Of a DNA stretch of 64,000 bases, positions 1-10,815 are shown in pieces. The notes beneath the pieces were generated by a model, which had not been told where the DNA came from, made no database searches, and saw nothing but the letters and a program-made list of their open reading frames with translations. The position numbers and the translations under genes were made by a program. The DNA comes from Cymbidium sinense. Its lineage: Eukaryota > Streptophyta > Magnoliopsida > Asparagales > Orchidaceae. Where the stretch lies: assembly GCA_021442155.1 (NCBI GenBank), contig CM038214.1, forward strand, positions 313,689,001 through 313,753,000. Direction: 5' to 3'. Each line of letters opens with the position of its first letter. The stretch's first letter is position 1.

Positions 1-1105
1 TATGGTTTGGGGTTTGGGGGTTTAGGGTTTAAGATTTAGGGTTTAGGACTTACTTTTTAGGATTTTTTTTATTTTAAATTAAGTAAACTAGAAAGTTTAG
101 GTTTATTTAGTTTATTTTTTTATTTGAGTTTATTTTATTTTTTTACTTATTATTTTTATTTAGGTTTAATTTTTATTTTTATTTAGTTTAGCTTATTTAT
201 TTTAGGTTTATTTTCTTTATTTAGGATTTTTATTTTATTTTATTTTTTAGGTTTAGGTTTATTTTTTAGTTGAGTTTTATTTTTATTTTATTATAGGTTT
301 AGGTTTTATTTTTTTATTTTTAGGTTTAGGTTTAGGTTTTTATTTTATTTTTTTAGGTTTAGGTTTTAGGCTTTTATTTTAGGTTTATTTTTAGATTTTA
401 TTTTTTAGTTTAGATTAAGGTGTATTTTTAGTTTATTTTATTATATTTAGTTTAGGTTTAAGTTTAGCTTTAGTTTATTTTAGGTTTTATTTTATGTTTT
501 ATTTTTTTAGTTTAGGTTTAGGTTTATTTTATTTTATTTATTTTATTTTTATTTTAGCTTTATGTTTTCTTAGTTTAGGGTTTAGGTTTTATTTATTATT
601 TATTTTTAGGTTTTATTTTAGAAATTTAGCTTTTTATTTAGTTTTTTATTTTTTGGATTATTTTATTTATATTTTAGGTTTATTTTTTTATTTTATTTAG
701 GTTTTTTTAATTTAGTTTAGGTTTTTATATTTTATTTTTTTTAGGTTTTATTTTAAGGTTTATTTTTTATGTTTAGGTTTTTATTTAGTTTTTATTTTAT
801 TATATTTAAGGTTTAATTTTTATTTTATTTTATTTAGTTTAGTTTAGGTTTTTATTTATTTTATTTTAGATTAGTTTATGTTTTTTATTTTATTTTATTT
901 TTTGGTTTAGGTTTAGGTTTAGGTTTTAGTTTATGTTTTTATTTTATTTTATGTTTTTTTATTTATTTTATTTTTTAATTTTGTTTAGTGTAAGTTTAGG
1001 TTTTTAGCTTTTTATGGTTTAGGGTTTAGGGTTAGTTTAGGGTTTAGGGTTTAGGGTTTAGGGTTTAGGGTTTAAGGTTTAAGATTAATGATTTAGGGTT
1101 TAAGA
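1..1105 (+). repeat. Telomere-like array with T-rich cassette 1
   Basis: Bases 1-59 are degenerate TTTAGGG. From about 62 to 1,015 runs a T-rich cassette that opens with AAATTAAGTAAACT and consists of TTTA, TTTTA and TTTAGG variants. Bases 1,016-1,105 return to TTTAGGG, with about five near-perfect heptamers around 1,036-1,075. The top strand is almost free of C. The F/Y/L-rich open frame at 494-700 is a by-product of this composition and is not a gene. Confidence 0.85.
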
Positions 1106-1587
1106 TTTTTTTTAACAGAGTACAGATTTAGGTTCAACATTTCTTCTTTTTGATTTCATCAAGCAAGTAGTGCCCCAAGTTTTCTAAGACACAAATGACA
1201 ACATAAATAAAAAATGAGCACCCATAGAGCAAATCAAAATCCCTAGATAAGTAGAACCGTCTCTACTATAAAGACATAGTTCTATAAGCAAAAGATTGGA
1301 TTCACTGTTCTTCAGTTTCTCCAGTTCCCATTAGAACTACCCCTGCCTCTCGAGTATCAGGATCCGCCATCATATCCCTGATCTCTCCTTCTGCTACCAC
1401 CATGGCTATAACCTTCGTCACTCGTTCTACCTCCATAATGACCATTACTCTAACCACAACCTCCATGTCCAACAGAACCTTCAGATCCCCCACCACCATT
1501 GTAATAACCGCCACCTTCACCTCCATTGCTAAATCTAGATTAAGCCTAGTCGATAGTGATGTTCCTGCCATCAAGGTTCTGCCCATT
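1106..1587 (-). pseudogene. GR-RBP 3' fragment, copy 1 (stops in frame)
   Basis: Read on the minus strand, this is the end of a glycine-rich RNA-binding protein followed by its 3' UTR. The frame starts at 1,587 with NGQNLDGRNIT, which in GRP7-type proteins is the last part of the RRM. A Gly/Tyr/Ser-rich tail follows, then R-R-D-Q-G-Y-D-G-G and S-N-G-N-W-R-N, with the stop at 1,312-1,314. TAG/TAA/TGA codons interrupt it after NITID, twice more inside the Gly-rich part and before YSRGRG, so it cannot make the tail in one piece. The 3' UTR spans 1,311 down to 1,114 and abuts a run of eight T (1,106-1,113), which looks like a poly(A) tail remnant. RNP2 and RNP1 of the RRM are absent. The other open frames here (94 aa minus, 65 aa plus) are out-of-frame shadows. 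Identification is by residue pattern only. Confidence 0.8.
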
Positions 1588-4500
1588 TTTAGGGTTTAGG
1601 GTTAGTTTAGGGTTTAGGTTTGAGGGTTAGTTTAGGGTTTAGGCTTTAGGGTTTAGGGTTTAGGGTTTAGTTAGGGTTTAGGTTTTAGGGTTTAAAGATT
1701 AGGGAGTTTAAGGTTTAGGTTTAGTTCAAGGTTTAGGGTTTAGTGTGTTTAGGAGTTTAGGTTTAGGGTTTTAGGTTTAGGGTTTATAAGGTTTAAGTTC
1801 AAGGATTATCTTTGTTTAGGTTGAGTTTAGGGTTTAGTTTAGGATTTAGGATTAAGGTTTAGAGTTTAGTTTAGGTTTAGAGTTTTAGGGTTTAGGGTTG
1901 TAGGTTTAAGGTTGTAGGTTTAGAATTTTGGGTTTAGGGTTAGTTTTAACGTTTAAGTTTTAGGGCTTTTTTTAAAAATTAATTAAACTAGTAGGTTTCG
2001 ATTTATTTAGTTTATTTATTATTTATTTGAGTTTATTTTATTTTTTAAATTTTATTTAGGTTTATTTTTCTTATTTAGTTTAGTTTATTCATTTTAGGTT
2101 TATTTATTTTAGTTTAGGTTTTTTATTTTAGTTTATTTTTGAGGTTTAAGTTTTTTTAGTTGAGTTTTATTTTTATTTTATTTTTTAGGTTTAGGTTTAT
2201 TTTTTATTTTTAGGTTTTGGTTTAGGTTTTTATTTTATTTTTTAGGTTTAGGTTTTAGGTCTTTATTTTAGGTTTATTTTTAAGTTTTATTTTTTAGTTT
2301 AGGTTTAAGTTTATTTTTAGTTTAGTTTATTTTATTTAGTTTAGGTTTAGGTTTTATTTTCTTATTTCTTTTTAGGTTTTATTTTTAGGTTTTTTTTTGT
2401 TTAGGTTTTTATTTAGTTTTTATTTTAGTATTATTTTATTTTTATTTTACATTTAGTTTTAATTTTATTTAGGCTTTTTATTCTTTGGTTTATTTTATTT
2501 TTTAGTTTAGTTTAGGTTTTAATTTAATTTATTTTAATTTATTTTTACTTTTTATTTTATTTTATTTTTTGGTTTAGGTTTAGGTTTTTATTTTATTTTA
2601 TTTTATTTTAGTTTAGGTTTATTTATTTATTTTATGATTAAGTTTTATTTAGTTTAGGTTTAATTTTTAAATTTTTAGGGTTTAGGGTATAGGGTTTAGG
2701 GATGAGGGTTTAAGGTTTAGGGTTTAGGGTTTTAGGATTTAGGGTTTTAGGGTTTAAGGTTTAGGGTTAGTGTTTAGGGTTTAGGGTTTAGGGTTTAATG
2801 TTTAGGCTTTAGGTTTTAGGGTTTTGAGGGTTTAGGGTTTAAGGTTAGCTTAGGGTTTAGGGTTAGTTTATTGTTTAGGGTTTAGGCTTTAGGGTTTAAG
2901 GTATTTAAGGTTTAAGGTTTAGGGTTTAGGGTTAGTTTAGAGTTTAGGGTTTAAGGTTTTAGGGTTTTAGTATTTTAGGGTTTAAGGTTTAGGGTTTAGG
3001 GTTTATAATTTTGGGTTAGGGTTAGGGTTAGGGTTTAGGGTTTAGGGTTTAGGGTTTAGTTTAGGGTTTAGGGTTTTTTAGGGTCTAGGGTTGTAGGTGT
3101 AGGGTTAGTTTTAGGATTTAGGGTTTAGGGTTTAGGGTTTAGGATTTAGGGTTTATGGTGTAGAGTTTAGGGTTTAGGGCTTTTTTCTTTAAATTAAGTA
3201 AATCAGTAGGTTTAGGTTTATTTAGTTTATTTAGTTCATTTATTTTAGTTATTTTATTTTTTATTTTTATTTAGGTTCATTTTTTATTTTTTTAGTTTAG
3301 TTTATTTATTGTAGATTTATTTATTGTAGTTTAGGTTTTTTATTTTAGTTTATTTTTTAGGTTTATGTTTAGGTTTATGCTTATTTTTTTAGTTTAGTTT
3401 TAATTTTATTTTATCTTTTAAGTTTAGGTTTTTTTTAGGTTTATGTTTAGGTTTCTATTTTATTTTTTTTCGTTTAGGTTTCAGGTTTTTATTTTAGGCT
3501 AACTTTTAGGTTTTAGTTTTTAGTTTAGGTTTAGGTTTATTTTTAGTTTAGTTTATTTTATTTAGTTTAGGGTTTAGGTTAAGTTTTATTTAGGTTACAC
3601 TTTAGGTTTTATTTATTTTATTTTTGTTTATTTTATTTTAGGTTTTGGTTTATTTTATTTTGGTTATTTCAGGTTTATAATTTTTTTTAGTTTAGGGTTT
3701 AGATTTTAATTTTTTACTTATTTGAAGGTTTATGTTTTTAGGTTTGGGTTTTTATTTAGTTTTTATTTTATTAGATTTTAGGTTTATTTTATTTTTATTT
3801 TATGTTTAATTTTTATTTTTAGGTTTATCTGATTTTTACATTTAGGTTTAGGTTTATGTTTAGGTTTAGGTTTTGGTTTAGGTTTTTATTTTATTAATTT
3901 TATTTAAGTCTAGGTTTATTTATTTATTTTACTTTTAGGTGTTATTTAGTCTAGGTTTAGGTTTTTAGGTTATTACGGTTTAAGGTTTTGGGTTTAGGGT
4001 TTTGGTTTAGGGTTTAAGGTTTAGGGTTGTAGGTTTTAGGATTTAATGTTTAGGGCCTAGGGTTTAGGGTTTAGTGTTTAGGGTTTTAAGGTTTATGGTT
4101 TAGGGTTGTACGTTTAGGGTTCACGGTTTAAGGTTTAGGGTTAGCTTTATGGTTCAGAGTTTAGGGTTATGGGATTTTTTTTTAATTTAGTAAACTCATT
4201 CGTTTAGGTTTATTTAGTTTATTTTGTTTATTTTTTATTTATTTTAGCATATTTTATTTTTTATTTTTGTTTATGTTTATTTTTACTTTTATTTAGTTTA
4301 GTTTATTTATTTTAGTTTATTTTTTTTAGTTTAAGCTTTTTATTTTAGTTTATTTTTTAGATTTAAGTTAAGGTTTATTTTTTAGTACAGTTTTTCTTTT
4401 TTTTAGGTTTAGGTTTTATTTTCTATTTTTCGGTTTTGGTTTAGGCTTTTATCTTATTTTTGTTGGTTTAGGTTTTAGGTTTTTATTTTAGGTTTATTTC

Positions 4501-5205
4501 TATGTTTTTTTTTAATTTAGATTTAGGTTTAGGTTTATTTTTAGTTTATTTTATTTTATTTAGGATTTAGGTTTTGGTTTAGGTTTAGGTTTTCTTTATT
4601 ATAGATTAGCTAATTTCAGTTTAGGTTTAGGTTTATTTTATTTTTATTTTAGGTTTAGGTTATTTTTTAATTTAGGGTTTAGGTTTTAATTTTTATTTAT
4701 TTTTATGTTTTGTTTTGAAGTTTATTTTTTGGTTTAGGTTTTTATTTAGTTTTTATTTTAGGTTTATTTTATTTTTATTTTAGGTTTAGTTTTTATTTTA
4801 TTTAGGTTTTTTATTTTTAAGTTTAGTTTAGGATTTTATTTATTTTATTTTAGTTTAGTTTTAATTTATTTTATTTTATTTTTAGGTTTAGGTTTAGGTT
4901 TTTATTTTTGTTTAGGTTTTCATTCTAACTTAATTTTTTATTTTATTTTGGTTAAGGTTTTTTTATTTATTTTATTTTTAGGTTTAGGTTTTTAACTTTT
5001 TAGGTTTTAGGATTTAGGGTTAGTTGAGGGTTTAGGGTTTAGGATTTAGGGTTTAGGGTTTATGGTTTAGGTTTTAGGTTTTAGGGTATAGGGTTTCAGG
5101 GTTTATGATTTACGGTTTAGGGTTTTTAGGGTTTAGGAGTTAGTGTTTAGGTTTTAGGTTTTAGGTCTAGGGTTCAGGTTTTAGTTTAAGGAATAGGGTT
5201 TTTGG
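1588..5205 (+). repeat. Telomere-like array with three T-rich cassettes
   Basis: TTTAGGG variants fill 1,588-1,965, 2,686-3,180, 3,976-4,170 and 5,006-5,205. T-rich cassettes lie at about 1,972-2,685, 3,188-3,975 and 4,171-5,005. Each opens with a variant of AAATTAAGTAAACT, and the latter two close with TTTAGGTTTTTA followed by heptamers. No gene is visible. The TTTAGGG blocks carry repeated sequence variants such as GGTTAGTTTAGGG and GGTTGTAGGTTT. Confidence 0.8.
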
Positions 5206-5693
5206 TTTTTTTTAATAGAGAATAAATTCATATTCAACATTTCTTCTTTTCGATTTCATCAACCAAGTAACACACCATGTTTTCTAAGACACAAGTGATG
5301 AGATAGATAAAATATGAGCAAGCATAGGGAAAATCAAAAACCCTAGATAACTAAAATCATCTCTATTACAAAGACATAGTTCCATAAGCAACAGATTGGA
5401 TCGACCATCTTTCAGTTTCTCCAGTTCCCATCAAAAGCACCCCAGCCTCTCGAGTAGCTGGATCCACCATCATATCCTCGATCTCTCCCTGCACGACCGC
5501 CATGGAGGTAACCTCTGTCGCTCTTCCCGCCTCCATAACCACCACTGCTCTGACCACCACCTCCATATCCACCAGCAGCTACAGATCCCTCACCACCACT
5601 ACAATGATTATCGCCTCCGCCTTCGCCTCCACCGCCAGATCTAGACTGAGCCTGGTTTACGGTGATGTTCCTACCGTCAAGGTTCTGTCCATT
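5206..5693 (-). pseudogene. GR-RBP 3' fragment, copy 2 (frame fully open)
   Basis: This is the best-preserved GR-RBP fragment together with copy 3. The minus-strand frame from 5,693 to the TGA at 5,412-5,414 is 94 codons with no internal stop. It opens with NGQNLDGRNITVNQAQSRS, continues through a Gly-rich region with GGYGGGGQSSGGYGGG and GRAGRDRGYDGGSSYSRG, and ends DGNWRN. It has no ATG of its own, so an ATG-based ORF search misses it. In a complete gene this part would follow the RRM and form the disordered Gly-rich RNA- and self-interaction tail. The 3' UTR (5,411-5,214) ends at a T8 run (5,206-5,213). Upstream on its own strand is telomere-like DNA (CCTAAG just before AATGG) with no promoter or RRM. 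I call it a truncated, probably retrocopied pseudogene, although use as an exon is not excluded. Confidence 0.82.
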
Positions 5694-6765
5694 CTTAGGA
5701 TTTAGGTTTATTATGTTTCATGGTTTAGGATTATTTTTTAATTTATTTAGTTACTTTAGGTTTAGGTTTAAGGTTTGGATTTAGGGTTAGGGTTTAGGGT
5801 TTAGGGTTTAGGGTTTAGGGTCTAGGGTTTAGTGTTCAGGGTTTAAGGTTTTAAAGTTTACGCTTTTAGTGTTTAGGGTTTAGCATTTTATGGTTTATGG
5901 TTTAGGGTTACGGTTTAGTGTTTAGGGATTAGGGTTTAGTGTTTAGGCTTTAGGGTTTAGGGTTTAGTTTAGGGTTTAGGGTTTAGGGTTTATGGTTAAG
6001 GGTTGTAGTTTTAGGGTTGTTGGTTTAGGGTTAAGGGTTTAGCGTTAGTTTTAGGGTTTATGGTTTAGGGTTTAGGGTTTAGGATTTAAGGTTTAAGGTT
6101 TAGGGCTTAGGGTTTTCTTTTAAAATCAAGTAAACTAGTAGGTTTAGGTTTATTTAGTTTATTTTTTATTTATTTTGCTTTAATTTATTTTTTATTTTTA
6201 TTTAGGTTTATTTTGAATTTTTATTTACTTTAGTTTTTTATTTTTGATTTATTTATTTTAGTTTATGTTATTTTATTTTAGTTTATTTTTTAGGTTTAGG
6301 TTTAAGTTTATGATTAATTTTTAGTTGAGTTTTATTTTTATTTTATTTTTTAGGGTTAGGTTTTATTTTTTTATTTTTAGGTTTAGCTTTGAGTTTTTAT
6401 TTTATTTTTTAAGGTTTATTTATATCATTTTTGGGTTTTATTGAGTTTAGGTTTAGGATTTTATGTTTTTAAGGTTTAGGATTTAGTATTTAGTGTTTGG
6501 GCTTTATAATTTATGGTTATAGGTTTTAGAGTTTAGGGTTTAGGGTTTAGGGTTGTAGGTTTTAGGTTTAGGTTCAAGGTTTAGGGTTTATGGTTAGTTT
6601 TATGGTTTAATGTTTAGGGTTAGTTTTTTTTTTAATTTTTTAGATTTTTAAATTTTTATGTTTTTTCAAATTAAGTAAACTCGTCGATTTAGGTTTATTT
6701 AGTTTATTTTTTATTTATTTTAGTTTATTTTATTTTTTATTTTTATTTTTATTTAGTTTAGTTTA
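5694..6765 (+). repeat. Telomere-like array with short cassettes
   Basis: TTTAGGG variants occupy 5,694-6,119. A shortened T-rich cassette runs 6,120-6,470, followed by heptamers (6,471-6,660). A new cassette start (CAAATTAAGTAAACTCG at about 6,666) runs into the RTE fragment that begins at 6,766. No coding sequence is visible. Confidence 0.8.
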
Positions 6766-7455
6766 TTTATGGAGTGTAATTTTAGTTGTAAAAGTTATTA
6801 TGATAGTGTTGTGACAATAGGTGTGAACAAATCTTTAAAAAGAGTGACTGATTCAGATATTTAGGCTCTATTGTTCAAAATGATGGTGAAATAGATGTAG
6901 ATGTTATTCGTAGAATTCAAGTTGGATGGTTGAAGTGGATGAATGTATCAGACCTATTGGGTGATAGAAAAGTACCGCTTAAACTTAAGGGAAAATTTAA
7001 TAAGATGGTGGTTAGACCTACAATGATTTATGGTGCAGAATGTTGGCCAATAAAAGAGGAGCATGAGACTAAGTTAAGTGTTGCAGAGATGAGGATGCTT
7101 AGGGTGATGAGTGGCTTTACTCTTAGAGATAAAATGCAAAATGTGTTTGCTCAGGAAAAAAGTTGGAGTAGCTCCAATGGCAGATAAAATTAGAGAGACT
7201 GGCCTTAGATGGTTTGGCCACATAAAGCATCTGCAGTCCAATGCCCCTGTTAGGAGAGTACATGCATTAGATTTACCTTATGTTAAGAAAGGTAGAGGTA
7301 GTCCAAAAAAGACATGGTTAACATGTATAAAAAATGACCTTAGTATACTTGAATTGAATGAGAATTTGACACATAATAAGACACAATGGAGACAAAGGAT
7401 TCATGTAGCCAACCCCACTTTGTGGGATAATGGCTTATTGTTGTTGTTGTTGTTG
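6766..7455 (+). pseudogene. RTE-type LINE reverse transcriptase tail, copy a
   Basis: This is the C-terminal part of a plant RTE-clade non-LTR retrotransposon reverse transcriptase, the part that follows the catalytic palm. It begins near FMECNFSC (6,769) and contains MVVRPTMIYGAECW (frame of 6,930-7,187). After a frame change in 7,110-7,190 it continues with KVGVAPMADKIRETGLRWFG and the basic KKGRGSPKKTW in the 7,111-7,479 frame. It ends in VANPTLWDNG and a (TTG)6 microsatellite (7,438-7,455), the kind of short-repeat 3' tail known for plant RTE elements. A TAG after TDSDI and the frame break make it non-functional. The endonuclease and catalytic RT motifs are missing. Its 5' breakpoint, GTTTATTTATGGAGTG, is shared with copies b and c and nearly so with d and e. 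Confidence 0.85.
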
Positions 7456-8505
7456 AATTTATTTATTTTGGTTTATTAATTTTAGTTTAGGTTTTTATTT
7501 TAGTTTATTTTTTAGGTTTAGGTTTATTTTTTAGTTTAGTTTTATTTTTATTTTATTTTTCAGGTTTAGGTTTTATTTTATATTTTTAGGTTTTTATTTT
7601 ATTTTCATAGGATTAGGTTTTAGGTTATTATTTTAGGCTTATTTCTAGGTTTTATTAATTAGTATAAGTTTAAGTTTATTTTTAGTTTATTTTATTTTAT
7701 TTAGTGTTTAGATTTAGGTTTAGGTTTAGTTTTAGGTTTAGGTTAATATTATTTTATTTATTTTAGGTTTTAGGTTTATTTTTGTACTTTAGGGTTTAGC
7801 CTTTATTCTTTTATTTATTTTTAAGTTTATTTTTAGGTTTAGGTTTTTATTTAGTTTTTATTTTATTTTATTTTAAGTTTATTTTATTTTTATGTTACAT
7901 TTTGTTTTTATTTTATTTAGGTTTTATATTTTTCGGTTTATTTTATTTTTTAGTTTAGTTAAAGTTTTTATTTATTTTATATAAATTTGTTTTTATTTTT
8001 TTATTTTTTATGTCTAGGCTTAGGTTTAGGTTTTAGTTTTAGTTTTAATTTTATTTTATTATTTTATTTTATTTAGGGTTAGGTTTATTTATTTATTTTA
8101 TTTTTAGGTTTTATTTAGTTCAGGTTTAGATTTTTAGGTTTTTAGGGTTCAGGGTTTAGTGTTTCAGGTTTGGGGTTTAGGGTTTTCATTTTATGGTTAT
8201 AGGTTTTAGAGTTAAGGGTTTAGGGTTTAGGGTTTAGGGTTTTAGGGTTTAGGGCTTAGGGTTTAGGGTTTAGGGTTTTAAGGTTTAGGGTTTAGGTTTT
8301 AGGGTTGTAGGTTTAACATTTAGGGTTTAGGGTTTAGGGTTAGTTCTAGGGTTTAGGGTTGGGGTTTTTTTTCATTTATTTATTTTATTTTTTTATTTTT
8401 TAAAATTAAGTAAATTGGTAGGTTTAGGCTTATTTAGTTTATTTTTTATTTATTTTAGTATATTTTATTTTTTATTTTATTTTTATTTTTATTTAGTTTA
8501 GTTTA
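7456..8505 (+). repeat. T-rich cassette remainder and TTTAGGG block
   Basis: The cassette interrupted by RTE copy a resumes after the TTG run and ends about 8,135. TTTAGGG variants fill 8,136-8,360, and a new cassette opens at about 8,398 (AAAATTAAGTAAATTGG) and leads into RTE copy b. The 8,136-8,398 stretch matches 49,800-50,030 in its particular series of variants. No gene. Confidence 0.8.
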
Positions 8506-9023
8506 TTTATGGAGTGTAATTTTAGTTGTACAAGTTATAGTGGTGGTGTTATGAGGTTAGGTGAGCAAGTCATTAAAAAGTTTGAGTGATTTAGATATTT
8601 AGACTCTATTGTTCAAAATGATTGTGAAATAGATGGAGATGTTATTAGTAGAATTCAAGTTGGATGGTTGAAGTGGAGGAATGCATCTAGCCTGTTGTGT
8701 GATAGAAAAGTGCAGCTTAAACTGAAGGGAAAATTTAATAAGATGGTAGTAAGACCTGCAATGATTTATGGTGTAGAATGTTGGCCAATAAAAGAGAAGC
8801 ATGAGACTAAGTTAAGTGTTGCAGAGATGAGGATGCTCAGGTGGATGAGTGGCTTTACTATTAGAGATAAAATATAAAAAGTGTTTTCTTAGGAAAAAAG
8901 TTAGAGTATCTCCAATGGTAGATAAAATTAGAGAGACATGTCGTAGTTGGTTTGGCAACGTAAAGCGTCTGCAGTCCAATGACCCTGTTAGATGTGTAGA
9001 TGCATTAGATTTGCCTTGTGTTG
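8506..9023 (+). pseudogene. RTE-type LINE reverse transcriptase tail, copy b (3' truncated)
   Basis: This is homologous to copy a from the same 5' breakpoint. It contains [20 protein letters not shown] in the 8,668-8,877 frame and KVRVSPMVDKIRETCRSWFG in the 8,849-9,046 frame, separated by stops and a frame shift. It stops abruptly after VDALDLPCV (about 9,023) and returns to cassette sequence, so the KKGRxxPKKTW segment and TTG tail are missing. Copy c breaks off at the same place, so b and c are duplicates of one truncated ancestor. It is not functional. Confidence 0.85.
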
Positions 9024-9860
9024 ATGGTTTTATTTTTTATTTTTAGGTTTAGGTTTAGGCTTTTATTTTATTTTTGTAGGTTTAGGTTTTAGGTTTCTAT
9101 TTTAGGTTTATTTGTAGGTTTTTTTAGTTTAGGTTTAGGTTTATTTTTAGCTTATTTTATTTTATTTAGGGTTTAGGTTTAGGTTTAGGTTTAGGTTTTA
9201 TTTATTATAGTTTAGTTTATTTTAGTTTAGGTTTAGGTTTATTTTAAGTTTTGGTTTTTCTTTCTAGTTTAGGGTTTAAGTTTTATTGTTTATTTATTTT
9301 TAGGTTTATTTTTTAGGTTTAGATTTTATTTAGTTTTCTTTATTTTATTTTAGGTTTATTTTACTTTTATTTTAGGTTTAGTTTTTATTTTATTTTGGTT
9401 TTTTATTTTTTATTTAGTTTAGGTTTTTATTTTTAATTTTTAGTTTTGTTTATAGTTTTTATTTTATTTTCCTCTTAAGTTTAGGTTTAGGTTTAGGTTT
9501 AGTTTTTATATTATTTTATTTTGGTTAAGGTTTTTTAATTTATTTTATTTTTAGGTTTTATTTAGTTTAGGTTTAGGTTTTTAGCTTTTTAAGGTTTAGG
9601 GTTAGTTGAGGGTTTAGGGTTTAAGGTTAGTTGAGGGTTTAGGGTTTGGTGTTTGGGGTTTATGGTTTAGGGTTTGGGGTTTGGGGTTTATGGTTTAGGG
9701 TATAGGGTTTAGGGTTAGAGTTTTAGGGTTTAGGGTTTAGGGTTTTAGTGTTTATGGTTTAGGTTTTAGGGTTTATGGTTTTTAGGGATTAGGGTTTAGG
9801 CTTGATGGTTTAGGTTTTAGGCTATGGTTCAGGTTTTAGTTTATGGATTAGGATTTTTGG
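9024..9860 (+). repeat. T-rich cassette and TTTAGGG block
   Basis: The cassette continues to about 9,590. Then TTTAGGG variants run to 9,860, including the distinctive GGTTAGTTGAGGG pair and GGTTTGGGG series. The same series recurs in the same order at 11,880-12,158 and, slightly altered, at 51,490-51,720, which marks these as copies of one higher-order unit. Confidence 0.82.
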
Positions 9861-10347
9861 TTTTATTAATAGAGAACAAAGTTAAATTTGACATTTGTTC
9901 TTTTCAATTTCATCAACCAAGTAACACACTAACTTTACCAAGACACATGCGATGACATAGATAAAAAATTAGCACACATAGAGAAAATCAAAAACCCTAG
10001 ATAACTAGAACCGTCTCTACTATAACAAAATAGTTCCATAAGCAATAGATCGAATCGGTCGTTCTTCAATTTCTCCAGTTCCCTTCAAAATGTCCCCGGC
10101 CTCTCGAGTAGTAAGATCCACCATCATATCCTTGATCTCTCCCTCTGCCACCACCATGGTTGTAACCTCCTTCGTTCCTCTCGTATCCATGATCACCACT
10201 GCTTTGACCACCACCTCCATATCCACCAGCACCTCTAGATCCCCCACCACCACTATGATAACCATCACCATCGCCTTCGCCTCCACAACTAGATCTAGAT
10301 TGAGCCTGGTTAACGGTGATGTTTCTGCCTTCAAGGTTCTGCCCATT
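9861..10347 (-). pseudogene. GR-RBP 3' fragment, copy 3 (frame fully open)
   Basis: The minus-strand frame from 10,347 to the TGA at 10,066-10,068 is 94 codons without an internal stop, exactly the length of copy 2. It starts NGQNLEGRNITVNQAQSRSS, passes through GGYGGGGQSSGDHGYERNEG and GRGRDQGYDGGSYYSRGRG, and ends FEGNWRN. As elsewhere, only the last strand of the RRM and the Gly-rich tail are present and no ATG lies at the start. The 3' UTR ends near TTAATAGAG at 9,865. Differences from copy 2 are mostly substitutions that keep the frame. A decayed retrocopy is the simplest reading. Two open copies out of ten could be chance or recent spread from an intact source. Confidence 0.82.
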
Positions 10348-10815
10348 CCTAAAGATTAGGTTTAGGTTTAGTTTTATTATGTTTTAGGGTTTAGGTTTAT
10401 TTTTTATTTTACTTAGTTACTTTAGGTTTAGGTTTAGGATTTGGGGTTTAGTGTTTAGGGTTTAGGGTTTAGGGTGTAGGCTTAGGGTTTAGGGTTTATG
10501 TTTTTAGGGTTTAAGGTTCAGGATTAGGGTTTAAGGTGTAGGATTTAGGGTTTAGGTCTTAGGGTTTAGGGTTTAGGGTTTTAAGGTTTAGGGTTTAGGG
10601 TTTAGGGTTTAGGGTTTAGGGTTGTATGTTTAGCATTTAGGGTTAGTTCTAGGGTTTATGGTTAGGGTTTTTTCATTTTTTATTTTATTTATTTATTTTT
10701 AAAATTAAGTAAATTGGTAGGTTTAAGTTTATTTAGTTTATTTTTTATTTATTTTAGTATATTTTATTTTTTATTTTTATTTATTTTTATTTTTATTTTT
10801 ATTTAGTTTAGTTTA
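10348..10815 (+). repeat. TTTAGGG block and cassette start
   Basis: TTTAGGG variants run to about 10,660, then the opening of a T-rich cassette (AAAATTAAGTAAATTGG at about 10,702) leads into RTE copy c. The layout repeats that of 8,136-8,505. Confidence 0.82.

Noticed and set aside
1..60. A true chromosome end
   Set aside because: The heptamers are too degenerate, interrupted by cassettes and gene fragments, and followed by 40 kb of other DNA. This is an interstitial array.
494..700. Hydrophobic F/Y/L-rich frames (also 15,305-15,505, 22,038-22,265, 44,863-45,120)
   Set aside because: They are direct translations of TTTA/TTTAGG cassettes. T-rich sequence gives Phe/Leu/Tyr codons, and nothing resembles a protein family.
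1302..1586. Minus-strand frames starting MGRTLMAG or similar, and the plus-strand Thr/Ser-rich frames over the GR-RBP copies
   Set aside because: They are alternative frames of the GR-RBP fragments. The true frame starts one base earlier (NGQNLDGRN) and gives the Gly-rich tail.
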